Positions 36,552 through 45,014 of a stretch of 64,000 nucleotides of DNA are shown one piece after another (position 1 is the first letter of the stretch; each line of letters begins with the position of its first letter). The notes below the pieces were generated by a model, which saw only the letters and a program-made list of their open reading frames with translations, searched no databases and was not told the origin of the DNA. The DNA lies in contig JADKHO010000001.1 of the NCBI GenBank assembly GCA_016721765.1, positions 1,724,001 through 1,788,000 on the forward strand, read 5' to 3'. Source of the DNA: Bacteroidota bacterium (GTDB lineage Bacteria; Bacteroidota; Bacteroidia; UBA4408). A program made the translations under genes and the position numbers.

Positions 36552-36965
36552 TTATTCCCCAAAATACTCTGCCGAATTGTTTTCGGTCTCAAACACGCGT
36601 ATCGAGTGGAGTTTACAGCCTAAGCCGCTGATTTTGTATTCTAATTGTTTCCAAATTTCTACTGTCAAAATTTCGGTTGAGGCCATTTTTCCTGACATAA
36701 ATGGCACATCAAGGTTCATGTTTTTATGGTCGAGTTGATCCACGATGCATGTTTTTATTAGTGTGCTTAGGGCTTTTAAATCCACCACAAAACCGGTGTC
36801 AGGATTCGGATTGCCTTTCACGGTGACATATAAATTGTAATTATGTCCATGCCAATTAGGATTGGCGCATTTTCCAAACACTTCCAAATTTTTTTCATCG
36901 CTCCAGTCGGCCTTCCACAATTTGTGGGCTGCATTAAAGTGCTCTTTTCGCGTTATATATACCAT
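36552..36965 (-). CDS. queD: 6-carboxytetrahydropterin synthase (QueD / PTPS family)
   Basis: 137 residues, normal for the family. The zinc ligands are His15 (FNAAHKL) and the two His of NWHGHNY. The Cys of the GKCANPNWHGH motif is the usual catalytic Cys. The C-terminal EIWKQLE...LHSIRVFETENNSAEY segment includes the pterin-anchoring Glu. It converts dihydroneopterin triphosphate from FolE to 6-carboxytetrahydropterin for queuosine; in some organisms the same fold makes 6-pyruvoyl-tetrahydropterin. It lies 103 bp upstream of folE, in the same direction. A candidate -7 element lies 20 bp upstream of the start. Confidence 0.93.
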   Translation of the reverse strand: MVYITRKEHFNAAHKLWKADWSDEKNLEVFGKCANPNWHGHNYNLYVTVKGNPNPDTGFVVDLKALSTLIKTCIVDQLDHKNMNLDVPFMSGKMASTEILTVEIWKQLEYKISGLGCKLHSIRVFETENNSAEYFGE

Positions 36966-36984
36966 ATCTTACTATTTGAGACTG

Positions 36985-36992
36985 CAAATATA
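36985..36992 (-). promoter_or_regulatory. Putative -7 promoter element of queD
   Basis: On the reverse strand this reads TATATTTG, a perfect TAnnTTTG -7 element, 20 bp upstream of the queD ATG. No TTTG is seen at the usual -33 distance. Confidence 0.38.
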
Positions 36993-37093
36993 AAGTTAAT
37001 TGTTGGCAAGTAACTTAGCCCATTTATTGACTCATCTCTAATTATGAAACAATCATTAGTCAAACCCAAAAATAGTCAATCCATCAAATCCAT

Positions 37094-37117
37094 CCTTCGA
37101 CTCCGCTCAGGAGGACA
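37094..37117. repeat. Dispersed-repeat-like sequence (CCTTCGACTCCGCTCAGG)
   Basis: CCTTCGACTCCGCTCAGGAGGACA. I recognise the phrase CCTTCGACTCCGCTCAGG..GACA as a repeat found between genes in many Bacteroidota-related genomes. Its ends are inverted copies (CCT...AGG) so it can fold. It is a single copy here, so its repetition elsewhere is from memory and not from the window. Confidence 0.5.
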
Positions 37118-37136
37118 TTTCGTTAATTTTCTAACA

Positions 37137-37240
37137 AATCAGCTAATCGGCAAATCAACTAATCAACTAATCGGCTAATCTGCTAATCAGCAAATCGGCT
37201 AATCGGCTAATCAGCTAATCGGCTAATCAGCTAATCAAAT
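37137..37240. repeat. 8-bp tandem array (consensus AATCRGCT), 13 units
   Basis: Thirteen contiguous 8-bp units, mostly AATCAGCT, AATCGGCT or AATCAACT, without gaps. It fills most of the 340-bp gap between queD and mqnB, in which I see no gene. A second, shorter array of the same unit lies on the other side of mqnB at 38049-38088. The AGCT core is self-complementary. Confidence 0.9.
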
Positions 37241-37282
37241 TAATGTTTCTTGTAAAAACGACCTTCACGTCATAAAAGAAAA

Positions 37283-37290
37283 TATCTTTG
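37283..37290 (+). promoter_or_regulatory. Putative -7 promoter element of mqnB
   Basis: TATCTTTG is a perfect TAnnTTTG -7 element, 15 bp before the mqnB ATG, giving a very short leader. A -33 TTTG is not evident, as the upstream region is taken up by the 8-bp repeat array. Confidence 0.4.
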
Positions 37291-37305
37291 CAAAAAATTT
37301 GAACA

Positions 37306-38019
37306 ATGTATATATTAGTAGTGAGTGCTACCCGAAAAGAGATTGAGCCGGTGGTAGCGAGAATGAATTTGGAGCAACAAATAATCCCTTCGCGCTTGAC
37401 GCGTTATAATTTTTTAAATCATTCGGTAGATGTGTTGATTACCGGGGTTGGCATTTTACCCAGTTCCTTTTGGTTAGGAAAAATTTTGAGTAATGGGAAT
37501 TACGATTTTGCCATAAATTGCGGGGTTGCCGGAAGTTTCAGCAATGCGCTCACTTTGGGCGAAGTAGTGAATATTACAGAGGATTACTTAATTGAAATGG
37601 GAGCGGAAAACGATGCTCAATTTATTTCTTTGGATGCCATGCAACTCATCGACGCAAAGGATTTTCCATACACCGCATTGGGAGTTAAAAGCACCTATGA
37701 TTTCGAAAATCCGGCGCTGGCAAACATTAAAAAGGTAAATGGAATTACCGTGAATAAAGTGCATGGAAATACTGCAAGTATACATCGCGATATGGCGCTT
37801 TACCATTCACTGCATGGCAAGCCGGTTGTAACCGAAAGCATGGAAGGAGCTGCATTTCTATTTGCTTGTATTCAAGAAAAAGTGCCATGTGTGCAGTTGC
37901 GTGCCATATCCAATTATGTAGAAAAAAGAAACACCGATACGTGGAAGTTGGATATTGCAATAAAGAATAGCTGTGAGAAAGTGCTGGAAGTGATGAGTTC
38001 TTACGCAGATGAGAACTAA
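37306..38019 (+). CDS. mqnB: Futalosine hydrolase
   Basis: 237 residues, nucleoside-phosphorylase-like fold. ITGVGILPSSFWLGK and FAINCGVAGSF are the phosphate/nucleoside loops, and the VTESMEGAAFLFACIQEKVPCVQLRAISNYVEKR motif with its Glu-Met-Glu closely follows futalosine hydrolases rather than MTA/SAH nucleosidase. It releases dehypoxanthine futalosine (in the MqnA-D order, step 2) for menaquinone synthesis. mqnD is 93 bp downstream on the same strand, which supports the call. mqnA and mqnC are not in the window. The gene is flanked on both sides by 8-bp AATCAGCT-type repeat arrays. Confidence 0.9.
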   Translation: MYILVVSATRKEIEPVVARMNLEQQIIPSRLTRYNFLNHSVDVLITGVGILPSSFWLGKILSNGNYDFAINCGVAGSFSNALTLGEVVNITEDYLIEMGAENDAQFISLDAMQLIDAKDFPYTALGVKSTYDFENPALANIKKVNGITVNKVHGNTASIHRDMALYHSLHGKPVVTESMEGAAFLFACIQEKVPCVQLRAISNYVEKRNTDTWKLDIAIKNSCEKVLEVMSSYADEN

Positions 38020-38048
38020 GGTATAGTGCACCTTCTGATACTGATTTT

Positions 38049-38088
38049 AATTAGCTAATCAGCTAATTAGCTAATCAGCTAATTAAAA
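38049..38088. repeat. 8-bp tandem array (AATYAGCT), five units, between mqnB and mqnD
   Basis: Five 8-bp units alternate AATTAGCT and AATCAGCT, the last degenerate. AATTAGCTAATT-type dyads make it nearly self-complementary. It has the same unit as the array at 37137-37240 upstream of mqnB and may fold as a weak hairpin between the two menaquinone genes. Confidence 0.85.
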
Positions 38089-38112
38089 ATAAGTTTCATT
38101 TAGAAAACAGTT

Positions 38113-38970
38113 TTGAATACAACGCTGCAACTAGGTTTCTCACCCTGCCCAAACGATTGCTTCATTTTTGATGCCTTAATACATCACAAGATTGATACAG
38201 AAGGCTTAACATTTGAGGTGCTAATGGAGGATGTTGAAAGCTTGAACCGTAAGGCTTTTTCCGCTTTAAGCGAGAAGGAAAACTCCTTGCTGCACATTAC
38301 CAAACTGAGCTATCATTCTTATGCCTATCTCACAAAGCCCTATGTTTTGTTGGATGCAGGTAGTGCTTTGGGTAATAATTGTGGTCCATTACTTGTTTCC
38401 AAAAAAAATTACGCTGCCACGGATGTTGACGCACTGAAAATTGCGATTCCCGGAAAATATACAACCGCCAACTTTTTGCTTTCATTGGCCTTTCCAAAAG
38501 CCTTGAATAAAACGGAACTGGTTTTTTCAGCCATTGAAGACGCTGTTTTAAATTCGGAATTTAATGCCGGTTTAATAATACATGAAAACCGTTTTACATA
38601 CGAAGCAAAAGGCTTAAAGAAAATAATGGATTTGGGGGAATATTGGGAAACACAAACCCAACTTCCTATACCACTTGGAGGCATTGTGATTCAACGAAAT
38701 TTACCTGAAGCACTGAAACAAAAAGTGAACCGTTTAGTTCGTAAAAGTGTAGAATTTGCTTTCGAAAACCCTGATTCGAGCGAGGAGTTTGTTGCACAGC
38801 ATGCACAAGAAATGAGTTTAGAAGTAAGAAATAAACACATAAATTTGTATGTGAATGAGTATTCGATCGACTTGGGTAATAAGGGACGTATGGCAGTTAA
38901 ATTGCTATTTGATATGGCAATGCAAGTGGGTGTAATTAAAAATTTGGACGAAGATATATTTTTGAATTAG
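38113..38970 (+). CDS. mqnD: 1,4-dihydroxy-6-naphthoate synthase
   Basis: 285 residues. It begins LNTTLQLGFSPCPNDCFIFDALIHHKI, the standard MqnD N-terminus, and keeps the substrate-binding segments SALGNNCGPLLVSKKNY and ALKIAIPGKYTTANFLL. MqnD converts cyclic dehypoxanthine futalosine to 1,4-dihydroxy-6-naphthoate in the futalosine menaquinone pathway. The start is TTG at 38113: an in-frame stop at 38101 leaves no ATG, and the residue just after the start fits the family. It follows mqnB by 93 bp and precedes a toxin-antitoxin-like pair by 26 bp. Confidence 0.93.
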   Translation: MNTTLQLGFSPCPNDCFIFDALIHHKIDTEGLTFEVLMEDVESLNRKAFSALSEKENSLLHITKLSYHSYAYLTKPYVLLDAGSALGNNCGPLLVSKKNYAATDVDALKIAIPGKYTTANFLLSLAFPKALNKTELVFSAIEDAVLNSEFNAGLIIHENRFTYEAKGLKKIMDLGEYWETQTQLPIPLGGIVIQRNLPEALKQKVNRLVRKSVEFAFENPDSSEEFVAQHAQEMSLEVRNKHINLYVNEYSIDLGNKGRMAVKLLFDMAMQVGVIKNLDEDIFLN

Positions 38971-38996
38971 GCGATTTTAATTTGTAATTTTAAGCT

Positions 38997-39239
38997 ATGA
39001 AAAAGTTAACTCTTAATTTTCCGGACACATTTGATATGGATGAAAAGGAAATTGTAAATGCTTTAGCTGCTCAACTTTATGATATTGGTAAACTATCCTT
39101 AGGTCAGGCTGCTGATTTGGCAGGACTTTCGAAAAGAAAATTCATGGAATCGCTGGCTAATTTTGGTGTTTCGGTGTTTAATTATCCTGTCGAAGATTTA
39201 GCGCACGATATAGCTCATGCAAAAAATCATCATAGCTGA
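38997..39239 (+). CDS. UPF0175 family protein, probable antitoxin
   Basis: 80 residues with the segment LYDIGKLSLGQAADLAGLSKRKFMESLANFGV, a helix-turn-helix-like core typical of UPF0175. This family is found next to PIN-like (DUF3368) toxins. The 23-bp overlap with the next gene (39217-39239) and the shared strand fit a type II antitoxin followed by its toxin. It would neutralise the toxin and may repress its own promoter. It is 26 bp after mqnD, so it may share that transcript. Toxin activity has not been shown. Confidence 0.8.
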   Translation: MKKLTLNFPDTFDMDEKEIVNALAAQLYDIGKLSLGQAADLAGLSKRKFMESLANFGVSVFNYPVEDLAHDIAHAKNHHS

Positions 39240-39672
39240 TACAAGTTGTCTCATTCTGCTTGATAAAATAAAAGAGCTGAATATTCTTAAACTTCTTTTT
39301 GGAAAAGTTTACATCACTCGGAATATTGCAGTGGAGTTTAATCAGCCGATTCCTGAATGGATAAAAATTCAGAATCCAAAGAATAAAAGCTATCAAAAAT
39401 TATTGCTTAAATACGTTGACGATGGCGAAGCAAGTGCAATAGCATTAGCAGTTGAAAAGGCAGATTCTCTCCTAATTCTTGATGATAGAAAGGCAAGAAA
39501 ATTGGCAACTAGTTTAAAATTGAATTATACAGGAACAATTGGCGTACTCATTGAGGCAAAACAAAGTGGATGCATCAAGTCAATTAAGCCTATCCTAACC
39601 AAAATTAAACGCACAAATTTTCATTTAAGCGAAGAATTAGAAGCAGAAATAATTGAAAAATCAGGCGAATAA
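39217..39672 (+). CDS. DUF3368 PIN-like protein, probable toxin of a toxin-antitoxin pair
   Basis: 151 residues. The N-terminus IIIADTSCLILLDKI has the first PIN acidic residue and the DTS motif. DDGEASAIALAVEKAD and LLILDDRKARKLA supply further acidic residues of a metal-dependent RNase active site, as in VapC-like proteins. The gene starts inside the upstream UPF0175 gene (23-bp overlap), the usual layout of such pairs. It ends 14 bp before hldD. Target RNA is unknown. Confidence 0.82.
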   Translation: MQKIIIADTSCLILLDKIKELNILKLLFGKVYITRNIAVEFNQPIPEWIKIQNPKNKSYQKLLLKYVDDGEASAIALAVEKADSLLILDDRKARKLATSLKLNYTGTIGVLIEAKQSGCIKSIKPILTKIKRTNFHLSEELEAEIIEKSGE

Positions 39673-39686
39673 AATATTTTTTTAAA

Positions 39687-40652
39687 ATGATAGTCATAAC
39701 AGGTGCAGCAGGTTTTATAGGAAGTTGCTTGGTGAGCAAACTAAACAGCGAAGGAATTAACGACCTCATTGTTGTGGATGATTTTTCCATACTTGAAAAA
39801 GTACCTAATCTGCAAGGGAAACACTTCAAAGCTAAAGTTGAGCGAGCTCTATTTTTTGAATGGTTTCGTGAAAATAAATCACAAGTGAAATTTGTTTTTC
39901 ACTTGGGCGCAAGAACCGATACCACAGAGTTTGATGTAAAGATATTTGATGAGCTAAATGTGAATTACAGCAAAGAAATGTGTAAGGCTTGCACCGATTT
40001 TGGAATTCCTTTGGTGTATGCTTCCTCTGCCGCAACATACGGTTTGGGTGAATTGGGATATGAGGATAGCCATGAAGTGGTGGAACATTTAAAACCTTTA
40101 AATCCTTACGGAGATTCGAAGAATGATTTTGATAAATGGGTGCTCCAACAAACACAAACTCCCCCATTTTGGGCAGGACTCAAGTTCTTTAATGTTTACG
40201 GTCCTAATGAATACCATAAGGCAAGAATGGCATCCGTTATTTTTCATGCCTTTAATCAAATTAGCGAGAAAGGTGGCATGAAATTGTTTCGTTCGCACAA
40301 GCCTGAATATACAGATGGTGGGCAATTGCGCGATTTCGTGTATGTGAAAGATGTAGTGAATGTGTGTGTGTATTTAATGCAGCATCAAAAAAATTCCGGC
40401 ATTTATAATTTAGGAACAGGCATCGCACGAACTTTTTTAGACCTTGCAAAAAGTACTTTTTCGGCAATGGGCAAGGGGGTGAATATTGAATATATTGATA
40501 CTCCGATAGACATTCGCGACAAGTACCAATATTTTACGGAAGCTAAAATGGAGAAATTAAAAGCCATAGGATACACTCAAGATTTCTATACTTTAGAAGA
40601 GGGTGTAACAGACTACGTTCAGAATTATTTAATCGGAAAGAAGTATTATTAA
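39687..40652 (+). CDS. hldD: ADP-L-glycero-D-manno-heptose 6-epimerase
   Basis: 321 residues, short-chain dehydrogenase fold. The NAD(P) loop GAAGFIG is at residues 6-12. The catalytic Tyr-x-x-x-Lys is in NPYGDSKNDFDKW and KFFNVYGPNEYHKARMASV is the HldD-specific stretch. It makes the last sugar nucleotide, ADP-L-glycero-D-manno-heptose, for the LPS inner core, consistent with lpxH in this window. It is the last gene of the forward run mqnB, mqnD, toxin pair, hldD, with a 14-bp gap. Confidence 0.92.
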   Translation: MIVITGAAGFIGSCLVSKLNSEGINDLIVVDDFSILEKVPNLQGKHFKAKVERALFFEWFRENKSQVKFVFHLGARTDTTEFDVKIFDELNVNYSKEMCKACTDFGIPLVYASSAATYGLGELGYEDSHEVVEHLKPLNPYGDSKNDFDKWVLQQTQTPPFWAGLKFFNVYGPNEYHKARMASVIFHAFNQISEKGGMKLFRSHKPEYTDGGQLRDFVYVKDVVNVCVYLMQHQKNSGIYNLGTGIARTFLDLAKSTFSAMGKGVNIEYIDTPIDIRDKYQYFTEAKMEKLKAIGYTQDFYTLEEGVTDYVQNYLIGKKYY

Positions 40653-40729
40653 TTCTAATTCCGAATAAAATTCAAAGGAAAAAGAGAAAATTATTCCTCA
40701 AATAACCAAATTACAAATGGTCGGAAAAT

Positions 40730-40767
40730 AATCTGCGAAAATCAACAGCATCCGCGTTATCCGCGTT
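40730..40767. repeat. ATCCGCGTT phrase repeat
   Basis: AATCTGCGAAAATCA is followed by two exact tandem copies of ATCCGCGTT (40750-40758 and 40759-40767). It lies in the 156-bp gap between hldD and the MerR-like gene. The pattern resembles the 'ATCTGCG/ATCCGCGTT' phrases often seen between genes in Bacteroidota. Confidence 0.55.
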
Positions 40768-40808
40768 CCATTTCAAGATTATTGAGTGAGCAGACAATTC
40801 AATATAAA

Positions 40809-41150
40809 CTACAACTCTTCCTGTATAAGTAATAGTTCTGATTTAATTTTTTTGAGTTTACTCAAAAGCAGTTCCTTATCGAGTTCAACAGCAATAGTAC
40901 TTTCCTTTTTTAGAGTTGCCTTAGCGCCTTGAAGGGTAAATCCTTTTTGTTTGACAAGTGAATAAATAGTTCTGAAATTTTCAAGGTCTTCGGTGGTAAA
41001 TAAGCGATTCCCTTTTTTGTTTTTCTTTGGTTGGATGATGTCAAATTCTTTTTCCCAAAAACGAATCAGCGAAGGATTTACATCAAACATTTTAGACACT
41101 TCACCCATGGTGTAGTATAATTTAGTTGTTTCTGTTTCCTTGTAAGCCAT
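40809..41150 (-). CDS. MerR-type transcriptional regulator
   Basis: 113 residues. The N-terminal winged helix reads KLYYTMGEVSKMFDVNPSLIRFWEKEFDIIQPKKNKKGNRLFTTEDLENF, the standard MerR pattern with the Arg-Phe-Trp-Glu turn and wing. A short coiled-coil tail follows. There is no effector domain with metal-binding cysteines, so it is not a classical metal sensor. It is 57 bp downstream of the M23 peptidase gene on the same strand, an order found in other Bacteroidota next to alaS. Targets are unknown. Confidence 0.88.
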   Translation of the reverse strand: MAYKETETTKLYYTMGEVSKMFDVNPSLIRFWEKEFDIIQPKKNKKGNRLFTTEDLENFRTIYSLVKQKGFTLQGAKATLKKESTIAVELDKELLLSKLKKIKSELLLIQEEL

Positions 41151-41207
41151 TGTTTCGGGCAGTTGATAAGAATTAAATTTATTGCGTAGTGATGTAGGAA
41201 AATGAAA

Positions 41208-42179
41208 TCAGTCAAACGACTGATTGGATTTGCTCGATAAATCAAGCATTTGAGCATATTCTGCAGCACTTAAATCATTAAAGAAAAAGTTAATCGGATT
41301 TATTTTACCTTGATTTTTAATCACCTCATAATGCAGGTGTGGAGCTGTGCTCATTCCGCTGCTGCCCACCAATCCAATTACATCCCCTCGTTTCACTTTT
41401 TGACCAACGCGGGCAATAATCTTGCTCATGTGGCCATATAAGGTTTCGTATCCATACCCGTGATTAATTACCACATGATTGCCATAACCTTGTGCAAGAT
41501 CATCGGCACGCTCAACCACACCATCACCTGTTGCGTAAATTTCGGTACCAATGTTGGCACTAAAATCAATTCCGGTATGAAAATGTTCGGTTTTATAAAT
41601 TGGATGGGTGCGGAAACCATATCCTGAAGCCATCCGTCTGAGATCCTTATTTGCAATGGGTTGTATTGCAGGTATTGACGCCAATAGCACAGCTTTGTTT
41701 TTCGCCAAATTGGCGACATCGTCAAATGACTTGGATTGAATATACATCCGCTTAGCAAGAAAATCTAACTTTTTTGTGGTTTCAATAAGCAAGTCAGAAT
41801 TGTTGAATCCTTCCAATTGCTTGTAACGGTCGACCCCGCCAAATCCTGCTTTTCGAATATTGTCGGGAATAGGTTCTGCTTCAAAAATTACACGGTAAAT
41901 ATTGTCATCTCGGTTTTGAATATCTTCCAATACCGCATTCATCTGACTCATGCGCTCACCAAGATTGTCGTATTGGTCGCGCAATTGTACAATCTCACGC
42001 TTAAGTTGTTTTTCTTTAGGAGAATCAAAATAAGTATAAGCAATCCAAATCGTAACTGTAGCAAATACTAAACCTGAGGCAACATAAGATAGAAACCGTT
42101 TGAGGCGATCCCATACCTTAAGCTGCACACGCTCGTACTTTAACGATTTGGTATTAAAATAAAACTTTACCTTACTCAT
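41208..42179 (-). CDS. M23 family zinc metallopeptidase (murein hydrolase)
   Basis: 323 residues from ATG at 42179 (MSKVKFYF); a TTG start 9 bp upstream is possible but weaker. One membrane anchor (about 27-50) is followed by a coiled coil (REIVQLRDQYDNLGERMSQMN). The LytM/M23 domain is in the C-terminal half, with the first zinc site HTGIDFSA, then GYGNHVVINHGYGYETLYGHMS and the HLHYEV motif. It should cut peptidoglycan cross-bridges and act in growth or division. It lies upstream of merR and is divergent from alaS. Confidence 0.9.
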   Translation of the reverse strand: MSKVKFYFNTKSLKYERVQLKVWDRLKRFLSYVASGLVFATVTIWIAYTYFDSPKEKQLKREIVQLRDQYDNLGERMSQMNAVLEDIQNRDDNIYRVIFEAEPIPDNIRKAGFGGVDRYKQLEGFNNSDLLIETTKKLDFLAKRMYIQSKSFDDVANLAKNKAVLLASIPAIQPIANKDLRRMASGYGFRTHPIYKTEHFHTGIDFSANIGTEIYATGDGVVERADDLAQGYGNHVVINHGYGYETLYGHMSKIIARVGQKVKRGDVIGLVGSSGMSTAPHLHYEVIKNQGKINPINFFFNDLSAAEYAQMLDLSSKSNQSFD

Positions 42180-42225
42180 GTTCCTCAATTTTTTTACGGA
42201 GGTATGCGAAATTAGCTAATTAAAG

Positions 42226-42233
42226 TAAATTTG
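42226..42233 (+). promoter_or_regulatory. Putative -7 promoter element of alaS
   Basis: TAAATTTG is a perfect TAnnTTTG -7 element in the gap between the divergent M23 and alaS genes. It would give a leader of about 75 nt to the ATG at 42317. No TTTG at the -33 distance was seen. Confidence 0.4.
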
Positions 42234-42316
42234 CAACGCAAAAAAGAGGCTTTAGCACCAAAAATTGTAAAAAATACAAGTATGCAGAGGCTTTGCATAG
42301 AAATTAATAGAAGAGC

Positions 42317-44949
42317 ATGAACGCAAATCAAATTAGAAAAACATTTTTAGATTTCTTTAAGTCAAAAGGTCACGAAATTGTGCCCAGCGCGCCCATGGTG
42401 GTGAAAATGATCCTACCTTAATGTTCAACAATAGCGGTATGGCACCTTTTAAGGATTTATTTTTAGGAAATGCACCCATTAAATTTCCACGTATTGCGGA
42501 TACACAAAAATGTTTGCGTGTAAGTGGAAAGCACAATGACCTAGAAGAAGTTGGAGTGGATACATATCACCATACAATGTTCGAAATGCTTGGCAATTGG
42601 AGCTTTGGCGATTATTTTAAAAAGGAAGCCATTGCCTGGGCTTGGGAATTATTGCACGATGTATATAAGCTGGATGCGGACAGGATGTATGTGACGGTAT
42701 TTGAAGGCAGCCCGGCAGAAAAATTAGCCTTTGATCAAGATGCATATGATTGCTGGAAAAAACTAATCCCCGAAGACCGAATCCTAAGAGGAAATAAAAA
42801 AGATAATTTTTGGGAGATGGGAGATACCGGGCCTTGTGGACCTTGTACCGAAATTCACGTGGATTTAAGAGATGATGCCGAAAGGAAGAAAGTAGATGGT
42901 AAAACATTAGTCAATAACGACCATCCACAAGTAGTTGAAATTTGGAACAATGTGTTCATGGAATTTGAGCGCAAAGCGGATGGCAGTCTTGTAAAATTGC
43001 CGAAACAACATGTGGATACCGGAATGGGATTTGAGCGTTTGTGCATGGCCTTGCAAGGAAAAAAATCGAATTACGACACAGATGTTTTTCAACCCTTAAT
43101 TCAATTTTTAGAACGTGAATCAGGAAAGAAGTACAAGGTTGATGAGAAAACTGATATTGCCTTGCGTGTTATTGCCGATCATATCCGCACCATTGCTTTT
43201 GCGATTGCAGATGGTCAGTTGCCAAGCAACAACAAGGCGGGTTATGTAATTCGTAGAATTTTGCGCAGAGCGGTGCGTTATGGTTATACCTTCCTCAATT
43301 TTCAGCAACCCTTTATGTATAATTTGGTGGAGGTACTGGTTGCCCAGATGAGTGATACATTTCCCGAAATTAAAACTCAACAATCACTCATTGAAAAAGT
43401 GATAAAAGAAGAAGAAACTTCCTTCTTAAAGACTTTGGGGAATGGGATTACGCGTTTCGAGAATCAATGTAAGAACCTTACATCAAAAACGATAAAGGGA
43501 GATTTTGCATTTGAGTTATTTGATACCTATGGTTTTCCAATTGACCTTACGCAATTGTTGGCGCGTGAAAAGAATCTGATGGTAGATATGGAGGAATTTA
43601 ATGCTTGCATGGCCGAGCAAAAAAATCGCTCCCGTGCTGCTGCTGCTGTGGACACTGAGGATTGGGTGTATTTAAATGCTTCGAATGCAAATCAAACCAA
43701 AGTGCAAGAGGATGTTTTTGTGGGATATGATTTGAGTGAAATTACAACTGAAATTACGCAATACCGCAAAGTAAAGGCTAAGGGCAAAGAGCAATATCAA
43801 TTGGTATTGGATAAAACACCATTTTATGCAGAGAGCGGTGGACAGGTGGGGGATACAGGAATGTTGGAAGTGGAAGGTGAAAAAATTTCAATTACCGATA
43901 CCAAAAAGGAAAATGGAATTATCATTCATTTTGCGGATAAATTACCCAAACAACCTGAAGGAGAAGTACAGGCGAAAATAAATGTTGAAAAAAGAAAACT
44001 CACTGAGAATAATCACTCCGGCACGCACTTGATGCATGCTGCATTGCGTGCTATTTTAGGTACACATGTAGAGCAAAAGGGTTCGTTGGTTAATGCGGAT
44101 TATATGCGATTTGACTTTTCGCACTTTGCAAAAGTGAGCGAGGAAGAAATTGCTGCGATTGAAAAATTAGTAAATCAAAAAATCAGAGAAAATATTCGTT
44201 TGAATACGCAGTTGCTTCCTATTGATGAAGCGCGAAAGCTAGGCGCTATGGCTTTGTTTGGAGAAAAATATGGCGATGTAGTTAGAGTAGTAACATTTGA
44301 TAAAAATTATTCGGTAGAACTTTGCGGAGGTACACACGTGGCAGCTACAGGGCAAATTGGAATGTTTAAAATAATTTCTGAAAGTGCAGTTGCAGCAGGA
44401 GTTAGAAGAATTGAAGCCATCACAGCGCTTAAGGCGGAAGAATTTTTTACAAGTCAAAATAAACTTTTGCACGAAGTAAAAGCATTGTTGAAAAATCCCA
44501 AAGACCTCCACAAAAGTGTGCAACAAGTGTTGGATGAGAATAGTGCCTTATCCAAGCAAGTGGAAAGTATGCTGAAAGATAAAGCCAATTTAATTAAAGC
44601 GGATTTAGTCCACAAAATTACGGCTGTAAATGGGATAAATTATTTAGCTCAAAAAATTGAACTCAATTCTGCGGAAGCGATAAAGGATTTAGTATTTGAC
44701 TTACAAAAATCAAGTGAAAACTTGCTGGTGGTAATTGGTGCAGAAGTAAATGGAAAAGCAACGCTCACCATTAGCATTGCTGAAAATTTAGTGAAAGAAA
44801 AGGGTCTTAATGCGAGTGTAATGATACGTGAAATTGCGAAAGAAATTAATGGAGGTGGTGGTGGTCAACCGCATTTTGCAACAGCCGGTGGTACAAATAA
44901 TTCAGGAATTAATGACGCGCTAGAAATGGTTAAGAAATTTTTGAATTAG
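42317..44949 (+). CDS. alaS: Alanine-tRNA ligase, single-base frameshift near the 5' end
   Basis: The intact frame from ATG at 42421 (842 residues) begins MFNNSGMAPFKDLFLG, which is already inside the AlaRS core. ATG at 42317 opens MNANQIRKTFLDFFKSKGHEIVPSAPMVVK in another frame and then meets a stop. One extra A in the A4 run at 42404-42407 joins them into KNDPTLMFNNSGM, the family sequence, and an 877-residue enzyme. The catalytic domain, the editing domain with the HSGTHLMHAALR and CGGTHV zinc motifs, and the C-Ala domain (GGGGGQPHFATAGG) are intact. AlaRS is essential and there is no second copy here, so a sequencing error is the simplest reading. Confidence 0.93.
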
Positions 44950-45014
44950 AATAGGAATAAAATTATTGAAATAATAAAATTTTACTTATTTTCGAATAAC
45001 AAATAAAAAAAACA

